A stretch of DNA of 64,000 nucleotides from Allomuricauda sp. GTDB lineage: Bacteria > Bacteroidota > Bacteroidia > Flavobacteriales > Flavobacteriaceae. The notes beneath the pieces are model-generated. The model had not been told where the DNA came from. It saw nothing but the letters and a program-made list of their open reading frames with translations, and ran no database searches. The DNA lies in NCBI RefSeq assembly GCF_013911645.1, contig NZ_JACESV010000002.1, positions 992,001 through 1,056,000 on the forward strand, given 5' to 3'. Each line of letters opens with the position of its first letter. The first letter of the stretch is position 1. The translations under genes were made by a program, and so were the position numbers. Positions 27,150-35,186 of this stretch are shown piece after piece.

Positions 27150-27308
27150 GTGTTTTAATATTATAATAAAAGTTAAAGTTTAGTTTATGGAGAGAGGGTG
27201 ATTTTGAAGTGCCACTTGGTAAGAAGGGTAGTATACGGATGTTCACTGTGGTTTTGAGGGGTGCACTCCGTCAGTTAAGGGCGGAGCCATCCACTACATA
27301 GGCTGTAG

Positions 27309-27806
27309 TCAATTTATTTCGTTCATTAATCCATCAAGATCAAGGGGTTTGGTATACATATCCAATGAGCCATCAGATTTTTGTGGCCATTGGTCTTTCG
27401 GTTTGTCCCAATATAGTTCAACACCATTGCCGTCCGGGTCATCTAAATATACGGCCTCTGAGACACCATGGTCCGAAGCCCCTGTCAACGGGTAGTCTGC
27501 CTGTTTTAGGCGATAGAGAATAGTTGCAAGGTCTTTTCTTGTTGGATACAGTATTGCTGTATGAAATAGTCCGACCGTATTTCTTGCTGCTGGAGGGGCG
27601 TTCTTGCTATACCAAACGTTTAAGCCAATGTGGTGGTGATAACCTCCTGCCGATATGAAGGCGGCGTCCGTGCCATAGGTCGTTGTAATTTCAAAACCCA
27701 ATAGTCCGCAGTAGAAGTCGAGTGAGCGCTGTAGGTTGGATACCTTCAAGTGTACGTGCCCTATTTTGGTGTCCTTTGGTACCTTATAGTTTGTTGTAAT
27801 GTCCAT
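27309..27806 (-). CDS. VOC family (glyoxalase/dioxygenase-like) protein
   Basis: A 165-aa protein with the vicinal-oxygen-chelate fold, like the N-terminal half of catechol-2,3-dioxygenase CatE. Likely metal ligands are His in KIGHVHLKVSNLQRSLDFY (near residue 17), His in GLFHTAILYP (near 88) and Glu in DPDGNGVELYWD (near 135). HHIGLNVWYS also fits the family. The substrate is unknown. It stands just outside the Dox operon, 176 bp upstream of it on the same strand. Confidence 0.88.
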   Translation of the reverse strand: MDITTNYKVPKDTKIGHVHLKVSNLQRSLDFYCGLLGFEITTTYGTDAAFISAGGYHHHIGLNVWYSKNAPPAARNTVGLFHTAILYPTRKDLATILYRLKQADYPLTGASDHGVSEAVYLDDPDGNGVELYWDKPKDQWPQKSDGSLDMYTKPLDLDGLMNEIN

Positions 27807-27831
27807 CTGTCTCTCTTTTTTTGTTTACAGC

Positions 27832-27937
27832 CAACTTGTTTATATCCCAATTTTTTGGACAGTCTGTGTCAATTAGGCTGGCTATGCCCAAGTTTTACAT
27901 TTTAATACAAAGCATAGTTTCCGCTGTTCAAGGGCTT
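27832..27937. repeat. Direct repeat around the DUF2867 gene, copy 1
   Basis: A 106-bp segment from CAACTTGTTTATAT to CAAGGGCTT. It matches 28585-28691 with three substitutions and one 1-bp gap. It contains a possible stem CTATGC/GCATAG. The two copies bracket one complete gene. Confidence 0.95.
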
Positions 27938-27992
27938 GTGCACCTGTCCGCAAAGGAAGAAGAGTTGCCGCTGTTGGCTGTTCGTTGTTTTT

Positions 27993-28535
27993 TCAGTTTT
28001 GTTGCTCAATATTTTTTATAATTCCTTTCAACATTGTCGGTACAATCAATTTGTGAAATGGTCGAACTGGAAGAAAGTAAAGTCGTCCAAACCAATTGTT
28101 AAATTTTACAGTTGTCGAAATGATTAAGTTTTTGTCCGTCTTGTTTTCATTTTGATTGTCAATAAACAAAGAAACTCTAAAATTCAAATGTTTGTCGTCT
28201 TCGCCCAAAATTATTTCGTCAGCTGTTTTGTCAAATACTTTGAAAAGTCCTAATTGTTCACCTTTTTCACACTTAAAATCGTCAAGCAATTTTTTTCTGT
28301 CAGTTTTCCTCCCTGTTGTTTTTAGTCCGAAAAGCGAAACCAATCTATTTCTAAATGCAAATAGTTTGTCAATCCATTTTGGTCCACTTGAAAAAAATGA
28401 TTTTCCAACTTCTGTTGTCCCTATATTTTGAAATTTGTCGTAAAACTGTCCTTGAAAACTATCGGTATAATCATAAGTGATATTGTTAGTTTTAAGTAGC
28501 GAATTTTCAGGGATTTCAGTCTTTGTAATTGTCAT
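27993..28535 (-). CDS. DUF2867 protein
   Basis: A 180-aa soluble protein matching the DUF2867 family: YTDSFQGQFYDKFQNIGTTE near residues 24-43, FDKTADEIILGEDDKHLNFR near 101-120, and the closing GRLYFLPVRPFHKLIVPTML. The family is alpha/beta with a SRPBCC-like shape and no known reaction. It is bracketed by 106-107 bp direct repeats, so it looks like a single-gene unit that was inserted or duplicated. The surrounding sequence is AT-rich. Confidence 0.85.
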   Translation of the reverse strand: MTITKTEIPENSLLKTNNITYDYTDSFQGQFYDKFQNIGTTEVGKSFFSSGPKWIDKLFAFRNRLVSLFGLKTTGRKTDRKKLLDDFKCEKGEQLGLFKVFDKTADEIILGEDDKHLNFRVSLFIDNQNENKTDKNLIISTTVKFNNWFGRLYFLPVRPFHKLIVPTMLKGIIKNIEQQN

Positions 28536-28584
28536 TGAATTATTATTTTACGTTTCAGTTCTTTGTCTGCTTTACAATGACAGT

Positions 28585-28691
28585 CAACTTGTCTATATAC
28601 CCAATTTTTTGGACAGTCTGTGTCAATTCGGTTGGCTATGCCCAAGTTTTACATTTTAATACAAAGCATAGTTTCCGCTGTTCAAGGGCTT
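28585..28691. repeat. Direct repeat around the DUF2867 gene, copy 2
   Basis: A 107-bp partner of 27832-27937, lying upstream of the DUF2867 start. The distance between copies is 753 bp. No transposase or inverted ends accompany it. Confidence 0.95.
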
Positions 28692-28750
28692 CGCAACTGT
28701 TACCATCTTTGTTACCAATTGGGCTTTATTTTTATTTAAAAACAAATCTC

Positions 28751-29085
28751 TTAAATTTTTTCCGCTCGAGCTTGCATAGGCCGAATTCGTGGTGGTACTT
28801 CTTCTCCTTTTGTGAAAATTACTAAATGACAATCGTCTGCTTTAAGTCTTTTGCCTATTAATTCCCACCATCTATTATCTATGTCTCCCATTGACGAGCC
28901 AAAAATGCAAATCAAGTTGGCAGAATTGATTTTACTAGTAAATTATCGGTCAATGTTGTTTTTATTTTCTCAATTACCGTTGTGTAATTAAATGTAAATA
29001 TGTTCAAACTCCAATGATGATTTGCCCACTTTCGTTTATTCGCAACAAGGATTTCTTTATCAGCAGGCAAGAATAGATTTTCTGC
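28751..29085 (-). pseudogene. Remnant of an AbiH-type phage-defence gene
   Basis: Two minus-strand frames preserve the C-terminal part of an AbiH-like protein. Upstream frame (from 29085): LFLPADKEILVANKRKW then NIFTFNYTTVIEKI, the family FNYT block. Downstream frame (to TAA at 28751): LICIFGSSMGDIDNRWWELI, then HLVIFTKGEEVPPR, matching the family G-S-D-x-WW block. The frames differ by one base near a run of four A, and the distance between the two blocks is far shorter than in intact AbiH, so part is deleted. No start region remains. Identification rests on motif recall. Confidence 0.6.
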
Positions 29086-29100
29086 CTAAGGAACTTTTGA

Positions 29101-29114
29101 ATGACGTTCGTCAT
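29101..29114. promoter_or_regulatory. Palindrome upstream of the small-protein gene
   Basis: ATGACG-TT-CGTCAT is a perfect inverted repeat 55 bp before the ATG at 29169, with a further half site ACGTCAT at 29144-29150. It may be an operator. Confidence 0.35.
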
Positions 29115-29168
29115 GTTTTCAAATATAAACCTTGAATACATTTACGTCATAAATTTAACTTATTATCA

Positions 29169-29387
29169 ATGAAGAACATAAGGGATGTGTTAACGGAAAT
29201 TGAGAAGGTTCTCATTGCTGTCCAGACAAATTACCCAGAGCTATATCGTACTTTGGATGAAAATCCCATAACCATTCCGGCAAAGAATCATCCAGACGTG
29301 GGTAAGGAAGCTATGCTGGAATATTTGGAAAGTTTAAAGCAATTACTGAAGCATCATCTGGAAACCCATAAGAAAGGAATTAGTTAA
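29169..29387 (+). CDS. Small helical protein of unknown function
   Basis: A 72-aa acidic, helical, cytoplasmic protein: IRDVLTEIEKVLIAVQTNYP, then LYRTLDENPITIPAKNHPDV and LESLKQLLKHHLETH. I recall such small proteins in flavobacteria next to arsenate-reductase-like genes, which fits the broken gene that follows 10 bp downstream. No function is known. Confidence 0.7.
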   Translation: MKNIRDVLTEIEKVLIAVQTNYPELYRTLDENPITIPAKNHPDVGKEAMLEYLESLKQLLKHHLETHKKGIS

Positions 29388-29397
29388 ATTCAAGAAT

Positions 29398-29719
29398 ATG
29401 GGAGAAATCGCTATTTCGGAAAGACAGATTACATTATTTTACTGTTCTAGATCAAATAAGGGCAAAACAAACTTTGGCCTATGCAAAGACGGAGGAATTA
29501 CCAATATATGAAATAGACCTATTCAAAGTTCCACTGACGGGAACCCAAATAGCTGAGCTATCCGACCTCAATGATACCGTGCGCTATGGCACTTTGTCCC
29601 TTCCACCATTGGCTATCAATGGGAAAGTTTATGGCTATAAGTTAATGCTCGCCATAACCAACATCGTCCATCTTGCCTTTAAACACCCTATACTGGATGA
29701 CCATATAAATAATCACTAA
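29398..29719 (+). pseudogene. Frameshifted ArsC-like (arsenate reductase family) gene
   Basis: ATG 29398 starts MGEIAISERQITLFYCSRSN, a thioredoxin-fold opening seen in flavobacterial ArsC-like proteins, but this frame stops at 29514. From about 29465 another frame continues the protein (KQTLAYAKTEELPIYEID, LFKVPLTGTQIAELSD). The switch lies in a run of four A; three A would give SNKGKQTLAYAK with no break. After AELSD the sequence no longer resembles the family and is short, and it runs 78 bp into the convergent cydB end. So the gene is both frameshifted and truncated. Confidence 0.6.
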
Positions 29720-30718
29720 CAAAACTGCCAGAACAAACCAGTTGATACCAACGGATAATCCATATTCATGGGCTGCAACATTTTGGATGGTTAGCGATGG
29801 ATTGACACTATTGCTCGATGGCAGGAGGTTTGGAAAAATTGAGGCTACGGTGGATGTGAACCCTCCCAACAAAAACAACGATGAAAACAGGAATCCCGTG
29901 CCATCTTTTTTGAAAGACCTCACTTTAAACAGACCAAACAATCCTGTAAAAGTGATTATCGGAAACACCCATAACCAAGGAGTTTCAATAAAATTATGAA
30001 AAGGCTTGGGTTCAATGATATGCCAAACCAGCAATGATATGATCACTAAAATGACAAGGGCTATATTAAGGCGGAATACTACTCTCTTAAGCTTTTCATT
30101 TAACGCTGAATTTGTTTTGAAAATAATCCAATTTGCACCGTGGATGGTCAATGAGACAACACCAATGACACCTAACAGCAGTGTAAACCAATCAATAATA
30201 CCCAAATGTTCGGCGTTCGGACTAAAAGTCGGGTTCCACAGTGGTAAGAAAAAATAATGGGCTTCTTGAGTTGAAACCCCATTTGCGACCATGCCCAGAT
30301 TGACACCTCTAACCACATTGCCCAAGGCAACACCAAAAAACAAAGCCAATAAAAAACTCGCTGTTCCAAAGGCTTTGTCCCATACAATTTCCCAAATTTT
30401 ATTGTGTATCTGCCCTCTTAATTCCAATCCGATTGCCCTGAAAATAAGTAGCCAAAGTATTATTATGAGCGGTAAATAAAAACCACTGAAAGAGGAAGCA
30501 TATAAGGTAGGAAATGCAAAAAACAATACACCGCCAGCTGCAATCAACCAAACTTCATTGGCATCCCAAAAAGGACCAATGGCATTCGTAATGGCTTTTT
30601 TATCTTTTTCGTTTTTAGCAAAGAACAAGTGAATGATCCCTGCCCCAAAATCATAGCCATCTAAAATAATATATATGGCTAGCATAGTCATTAAAACAAT
30701 ATACCAGAATAATTCCAT
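29642..30718 (-). CDS. cydB: Cytochrome bd ubiquinol oxidase subunit II
   Basis: A 358-aa membrane protein with about nine helices. Family blocks: ILDGYDFGAGIIHLFFAK (residues 18-35), GPFWDANEVWLIAAGGVLFF (near 48-67), and LWLLIFRAIGLELRGQ. With CydA it forms the high-affinity, proton-motive-force-generating bd oxidase that reduces oxygen at low levels and is resistant to sulfide. It begins 2 bp after the cydA stop. The C-terminal end overlaps the convergent ArsC-like remnant. Confidence 0.96.
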   Translation of the reverse strand: MELFWYIVLMTMLAIYIILDGYDFGAGIIHLFFAKNEKDKKAITNAIGPFWDANEVWLIAAGGVLFFAFPTLYASSFSGFYLPLIIILWLLIFRAIGLELRGQIHNKIWEIVWDKAFGTASFLLALFFGVALGNVVRGVNLGMVANGVSTQEAHYFFLPLWNPTFSPNAEHLGIIDWFTLLLGVIGVVSLTIHGANWIIFKTNSALNEKLKRVVFRLNIALVILVIISLLVWHIIEPKPFHNFIETPWLWVFPIITFTGLFGLFKVRSFKKDGTGFLFSSLFLLGGFTSTVASIFPNLLPSSNSVNPSLTIQNVAAHEYGLSVGINWFVLAVLLVIIYMVIQYRVFKGKMDDVGYGEH

Positions 30719-30720
30719 AG

Positions 30721-32055
30721 TTAATTGTGTTTTAAGGCAATAGGCCCTTTATTGATGATTTTACCTACCAATATTAAAAATAAGAGTCCCAATAATAAGT
30801 AAAGCCCGATAAACCCTAGAAGTGTAAATAAAGTATTGCCTGAAGATACAGTTGGCGATACACCGTCCTCAGTTTTTAAAAGGTTGTAAACCAACCATGG
30901 TTGACGGCCTAGTTCCGCAGTGTACCAACCTGTTGTATTGGCAATGTATGGAAGCGGTAACATTAATAACAATGACCAGAGGATCCATTTTGTTCTATAA
31001 AGTCTTTTTCTATACAGTTGAATTGAAGCTGCCAACATTAACCCTATGAATATGGTGCCAAGCCCTACCATAATGTGATAGGCATAATATAGCCCTGGGA
31101 CATTGGTTGGGTATAGGTTTTTATCAAATTCATTCAAGCCTTTAATTTCGGCATCCCAACGTTGATAAGTTAAAAAACTCAATATATTTGGAACTGCAAC
31201 CTTATTGTCCAGTTTTTTATTTTCCATATCAGGTTGTCCTATTAAAATAATTTCAGCACCACCTTCTTCTGTCTCAAAAATTCCTTCCATGGCAGCAAAG
31301 GTTACCGGTTGGTGCTTAACAACATTTTTAGCGGCCCAATCCCCTGTTGGGAATGCAACCAAAATGCTAGAGACCAAACCAAAGACCACCCCTGTTTTAA
31401 CAAATAATTTTCCAAACTCACCATGTTTGTTATTCAATAGATAGAAAGCTCCGATAGCTGCCACCACAAAGGATGCCGTTATAAGAGAGGCCAATTGATT
31501 GTGCAAGTAGGCGGGCATCAACCAAGGGTTGGAAAACAAGGCGCTAAAATTATTCAAGACAAACTTTCCATTCTCAAGGATTTCGTAACCTACAGGATGT
31601 TGCATCCAAGAATGTGTGGCGATAATGAGATACCCGCTTGCCCATGAGCCAAGAAATACCAAAAACCCGGTGACAAAATGAAGCTTATGTCCAAGTAGCT
31701 TTTCCCCAAACAGAAAAAGCCCAAGAAATGATGATTCCAGGAAAAAGGAAAACATACCTTCCATTGCCAAAGTCTGTCCGATTATCCCTCCGGTAAGTTC
31801 CGAAAATTTGGCCCAATTTGTGCCAAATTGAAACTCCATGGGGATTCCTGTGACTACACCCATAGCAAAATTGAGAGCAAAGATTTTCATCCAAAACTTT
31901 GCAGCATCATTGTATGTATCGATTTTGGTTCTTAAAAACTTCCACTTAAAATAGACAATCATTAGGGACAAACCCATTGTCAATTGGGGGAAGAGATAGT
32001 GAAAGGTGATCGTAAATGCAAATTGCATCCGGTCATAGAAAAGCATATCTTCCAT
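30721..32055 (-). CDS. cydA: Cytochrome bd ubiquinol oxidase subunit I
   Basis: A 444-aa membrane protein that carries the b558, b595 and d hemes. It starts FYDRMQFAFTITFHYLFPQL (His19 region is the b595/d ligand zone). Later blocks are GIPMEFQFGTNWAKFSELTG, and the quinol region before MVGLGTIFIGLMLAAS. The length is that of the short Q-loop form. No cydX-like small gene is visible after cydB. A hairpin with a T tract separates it from dps upstream, so it may have its own promoter or be partly attenuated. Confidence 0.97.
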   Translation of the reverse strand: MEDMLFYDRMQFAFTITFHYLFPQLTMGLSLMIVYFKWKFLRTKIDTYNDAAKFWMKIFALNFAMGVVTGIPMEFQFGTNWAKFSELTGGIIGQTLAMEGMFSFFLESSFLGLFLFGEKLLGHKLHFVTGFLVFLGSWASGYLIIATHSWMQHPVGYEILENGKFVLNNFSALFSNPWLMPAYLHNQLASLITASFVVAAIGAFYLLNNKHGEFGKLFVKTGVVFGLVSSILVAFPTGDWAAKNVVKHQPVTFAAMEGIFETEEGGAEIILIGQPDMENKKLDNKVAVPNILSFLTYQRWDAEIKGLNEFDKNLYPTNVPGLYYAYHIMVGLGTIFIGLMLAASIQLYRKRLYRTKWILWSLLLMLPLPYIANTTGWYTAELGRQPWLVYNLLKTEDGVSPTVSSGNTLFTLLGFIGLYLLLGLLFLILVGKIINKGPIALKHN

Positions 32056-32096
32056 ATGGGATTGGATATTTGGTTTTTAATCTATTTTTTGTGAAT

Positions 32097-32124
32097 AAAA
32101 AAGAGACATTTAAAATGCCCCTTT
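32097..32124 (-). terminator. Hairpin between dps and cydA
   Basis: On the minus strand AAAGGGGCATT and AATGTCTCTTT form an 11-bp stem with two G-U pairs and a 3-nt loop; the stem runs into six T. It may end or attenuate the dps transcript before cydAB. Confidence 0.6.
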
Positions 32125-32127
32125 TAG

Positions 32128-32607
32128 TTAACTCTTATATGCGGATAACATCCAAACCAATTTTTCTTGCTCCACTATATATTCACTCATAAGAGCAACA
32201 GTACCTTCGTCGTTTGCGTCAGCTGCTTCTTTTAAGATCACCCTTTCTTTTGAAAGTAAAATTTTTAGAGCCTTTAAAATATTGTCAATTGCTGTTTCAC
32301 CATCCGAAACATTTTCTGCTTCTTTAATTTCTGAATGGTTCAAGTATTTTGAAAATGTATGATATGGCGATTGGCTTAAAGTGAGTATACGCTCTGCTAT
32401 CTCATCTACTTTTTCCAAAGCATTGTTATACAGTTCTTCAAATTTTAAATGCAGTTCAAAGAATTTTTTTCCTTTAATGTTCCAATGAAACCCCCTTAAA
32501 TTCATATAGAATTGTTGATAGTTTGATAACAGGTCGTTTAACTTTTCTGCAACTTGCTTTGAGTCATTAATATCTAGACCAATGTTGTTTAATTCGGATT
32601 TTTTCAT
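32128..32607 (-). CDS. dps: Dps-type ferritin-like protein
   Basis: A 159-aa protein of the Dps family, which stores iron as ferric oxide using peroxide and protects DNA. Ferroxidase residues are visible at the subunit interface: His in MNLRGFHWNIKGKKFFELH (near residue 41) and the Glu-rich FEELYNNALEKVDEIAERIL (near 56-75). The ATG overlaps the stop of the persulfide-dioxygenase/rhodanese gene by four bases (ATGA), so translation is coupled and the two work together in an oxidative or sulfide stress response. Confidence 0.93.
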   Translation of the reverse strand: MKKSELNNIGLDINDSKQVAEKLNDLLSNYQQFYMNLRGFHWNIKGKKFFELHLKFEELYNNALEKVDEIAERILTLSQSPYHTFSKYLNHSEIKEAENVSDGETAIDNILKALKILLSKERVILKEAADANDEGTVALMSEYIVEQEKLVWMLSAYKS

Positions 32608-33944
32608 CTTTTTGTTTTTTTAAAGTTATTTATATTTTCGCTTAAATCGAAGACATTTGCTTTGGCATGCATATTCCCTATAATGCTGCTTCCCACAGCA
32701 CTTCTATAACCACCTTCACAATGGACTACAATTGGCCTATCGGTTGGGATATGATTTTTTGAATTTCGCAGTTCATTCAACGGTATGTGTATGGCGTTTT
32801 CAAAATACTTACCCTCTTTTGTTTCACTTTGGTTACGGATATCCACAATAGTATACTCATCTGGGTTGTTTTTAAAATGTGTCAGGTCAAATTCATCACT
32901 TTGTAAAAGCCCGGTTTCATCCAGCGTCAATACCAGTTTTACTTGTTTCTCGTATCCGATTTTAGCAACCCTTTCCAATATGCTTTCCATATCACCAGGT
33001 TTGTCGATAACCAAGCTAAAGGGCTCTTCTGGGTTCACTATGGCACCCAGCCATGTTTCGAATTTATCATTTTCGGAAACCGCCATAATATTGATGCTTC
33101 CCGGTAGATGGCCTTTTTTAAATTCGGTTTCGTCCCTGACATCCACAATCAAGCCGTCTGTGCCAGTATTTAATCGAAGGGGTACTTTTGCTATGGATGT
33201 TCTCAGGTTTTCTGGACCTTGTCTATTGGTGTCCACATCAAACCCAAAATAGGATGGGATAAAGGGTTGACTGTCCAAAAGGGTATTTACAAATTCTTCT
33301 TTCGACTGTGGTTTAAAGGCCCAGTTCCCCATTCTTTCATTGCCCAATGTACTACTGTTGTCGGAACTAAGGTTTTTTCCACATAAGGACCCGGCCCCAT
33401 GTGCAGGGTATACCAATGCTCCATCGGGTAGATCCTTGAATTTGTTTTGGACGGTATCGTACATCATTTCGGCCAATTCTTGACGTTTTGCCGTCATATT
33501 ACCGGCTTTTTCACGTAAATCTGGTCGGCCTACATCACCAATAAAAAGGGTGTCCCCCGTAAAGAGTGCTGTTTTTCCGTCTTTTTCGGCTACAACGGTA
33601 ATGCTGTCCGGAGAGTGTCCTGGAGTATTTAAGGCAGAAACCTTGATATCCCCGACCATAATGCTTTGGCCTTCATCAAAAGGCTCATATTCATAGTATG
33701 CACCCAAATCTTTGCTGTGATAAATTGGTGCTCCTGTTTCTTGGTGTATTTGCAAGTGGGAACTCACAAAATCAGCGTGTGGATGGGTTTCAATAACGGC
33801 TACTATTTTTGCGCCATGTTCTTGTGCAAGCACGTAGTACTGCATAGGATCTCTTTCTGGATCTATAACGGCCATTTCACCGTTGTCCACAATGGCATAG
33901 GAATAGTGGGCCAAGGGTTTGTATTCAAACTGTTTTATTTCCAT
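32604..33944 (-). CDS. Persulfide dioxygenase-like protein with two rhodanese domains
   Basis: A 446-aa cytoplasmic fusion. Residues 1-240 are a metallo-beta-lactamase fold of the ETHE1 type: THPHADFVSSH (iron ligands), NTPGHSPDS, TGDTLFIGDVGRPDL and VYPAHGAGSLCGKN. Residues about 255-345 are a rhodanese domain whose Cys position is not filled (SLVIDKPGDMES), so it is probably inactive. Residues about 355-446 are a second rhodanese with the active loop HCEGGYRS. The family oxidises glutathione or other persulfides to sulfite, with the rhodanese passing on sulfane sulfur. It shares an operon with peroxiredoxin and dps. Confidence 0.9.
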   Translation of the reverse strand: MEIKQFEYKPLAHYSYAIVDNGEMAVIDPERDPMQYYVLAQEHGAKIVAVIETHPHADFVSSHLQIHQETGAPIYHSKDLGAYYEYEPFDEGQSIMVGDIKVSALNTPGHSPDSITVVAEKDGKTALFTGDTLFIGDVGRPDLREKAGNMTAKRQELAEMMYDTVQNKFKDLPDGALVYPAHGAGSLCGKNLSSDNSSTLGNERMGNWAFKPQSKEEFVNTLLDSQPFIPSYFGFDVDTNRQGPENLRTSIAKVPLRLNTGTDGLIVDVRDETEFKKGHLPGSINIMAVSENDKFETWLGAIVNPEEPFSLVIDKPGDMESILERVAKIGYEKQVKLVLTLDETGLLQSDEFDLTHFKNNPDEYTIVDIRNQSETKEGKYFENAIHIPLNELRNSKNHIPTDRPIVVHCEGGYRSAVGSSIIGNMHAKANVFDLSENINNFKKTKR

Positions 33945-34001
33945 AAAATAGGGTTTTGAAAGGGCGCCTTGGAATAAGGTGCCCTCGTATTCAACATTGG
34001 T

Positions 34002-34676
34002 TTAAATTTCTTTTTTGGCCAAGTACCAATCCACTTTTTCAAGTGTATCGTCCGCAAGTCTTTCATTGAGTTGATCTAGAGTCTTTGGAGGGGAAACGAT
34101 GACTTTGTCTCCTTTTTTCCAATCCAAAGGCATGGCAACTTTATACTTATCCGAAGTTTGTAGTGCATCCAAGGCTCTTAATATTTCATCCATGTTCCTA
34201 CCAACATTTAAAGGATAGTACATGATCAATCTGATTTTTTTAGCTGGATCGATAAAGAAAACAGCACGTACTGCTGCGGTTTCACTTTCGTTGGGTTGAA
34301 GCATTCCGTACAATTTGGATACCTTCATGTCCAAATCTGCAATGATTGGGAAATCGAAGTATACACCCGTGTTTTCCCTTACATTTTGAACCCACCCCAA
34401 GTGGGCGTGGATACTGTCAATACTTAAACCAAGAAGTTCGGTATTTAAGGCGTCAAATTCATCTTTTCTTTGCGCGAACCCGCTCATCTCCGTTGTGCAT
34501 ACAGGAGTGAAATCTGCTGGATGGGAAAACATAACCACCCATTTATCTTTTGCAAATTCCGAGAATTTGATTTTTCCTTTAGTGGTTACGGCCTCAAAAT
34601 CTGGAGCCATATCTCCAATTCTCGGTATGGTGTTATTTTGTACTTGAATTTCATTTGAAGTTTCCATAATGAACAT
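34002..34676 (-). CDS. Peroxiredoxin, Prx6 type
   Basis: A 224-aa thiol peroxidase. The peroxidatic Cys60 lies in FSHPADFTPVCTTEMSGF. The long C-terminal arm (DWKKGDKVIVSPPKTLDQ) is typical of the Prx6/1-Cys group, and no clear resolving Cys is visible. It reduces hydrogen peroxide and organic peroxides. An ATG three codons in (34667) is an equal start. It is the first gene of the run with the persulfide dioxygenase and dps, behind a Crp/Fnr-type palindrome. Confidence 0.95.
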   Translation of the reverse strand: MFIMETSNEIQVQNNTIPRIGDMAPDFEAVTTKGKIKFSEFAKDKWVVMFSHPADFTPVCTTEMSGFAQRKDEFDALNTELLGLSIDSIHAHLGWVQNVRENTGVYFDFPIIADLDMKVSKLYGMLQPNESETAAVRAVFFIDPAKKIRLIMYYPLNVGRNMDEILRALDALQTSDKYKVAMPLDWKKGDKVIVSPPKTLDQLNERLADDTLEKVDWYLAKKEI

Positions 34677-35186
34677 AGATTTTAATTATTATTAAATTAT
34701 TCATTGATAAATATATTCTATATTGAAATTATGTACAGTGACTTGGGTCACATTAGTATTGCCCCCTTAAGAAAAAAATCAACTAACTTATATGTTAGAT
34801 AGATCCAAGTGCTACACCATTTGTTTGCACAAACAGATATTCCAAGTCCCCAGAAGCTGCCCCATCATGTGTGAAATTTGGCCATCCTTTTTGTTGTCAG
34901 GTCCATTTAAATGCTATCATGAGTCAAGTATTTATGCTTTATAGCCCATTGAAATCTGAAAGTCGATTTAATTTTCCTGTTTTATGGTAAAATTATTGGA
35001 AAATAGGTGTTTGTATCCTTTTTATAGAGGAGCAAAAAAATAAATTCTATTAAAATTAATGTTTTGTATGTTTAAAATTGGAACAAGAGATGTTTATGGA
35101 TTGCACCAATATTGAGAGAAGTAATGAACAGGTCCCAAACAAATATTGATACGTATAAGCATATATAATAATTGAACAGAAAAGTT
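34677..35186. other. Intergenic with promoter, otherwise empty
   Basis: The first 80 bp carry the promoter of the peroxiredoxin operon. From about 34760 to 35186 I see no gene, repeat or terminator; the stretch is AT-rich and borders the integrase remnant. Confidence 0.5.
34708..34752 (-). promoter_or_regulatory. Promoter with Crp/Fnr-type site, redox operon
   Basis: AGTGA-CTTGGG-TCACA (34737-34752) is a near-perfect dyad with the N6 spacing of Crp/Fnr-family sites. On the minus strand TATATTTA (34715-34708) is one base off the TAnnTTTG box. Transcription would start near 34702, so the palindrome centre (34744.5) falls at about -42, the class II activator position. The regulator is not in the window. 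Confidence 0.55.

Noticed and set aside
27832-28691. Integron cassette with attC sites
   Set aside because: I could not find the paired RYYYAAC and GTTRRRY core sites in the repeats, and no integron integrase is present; kept only as direct repeats.
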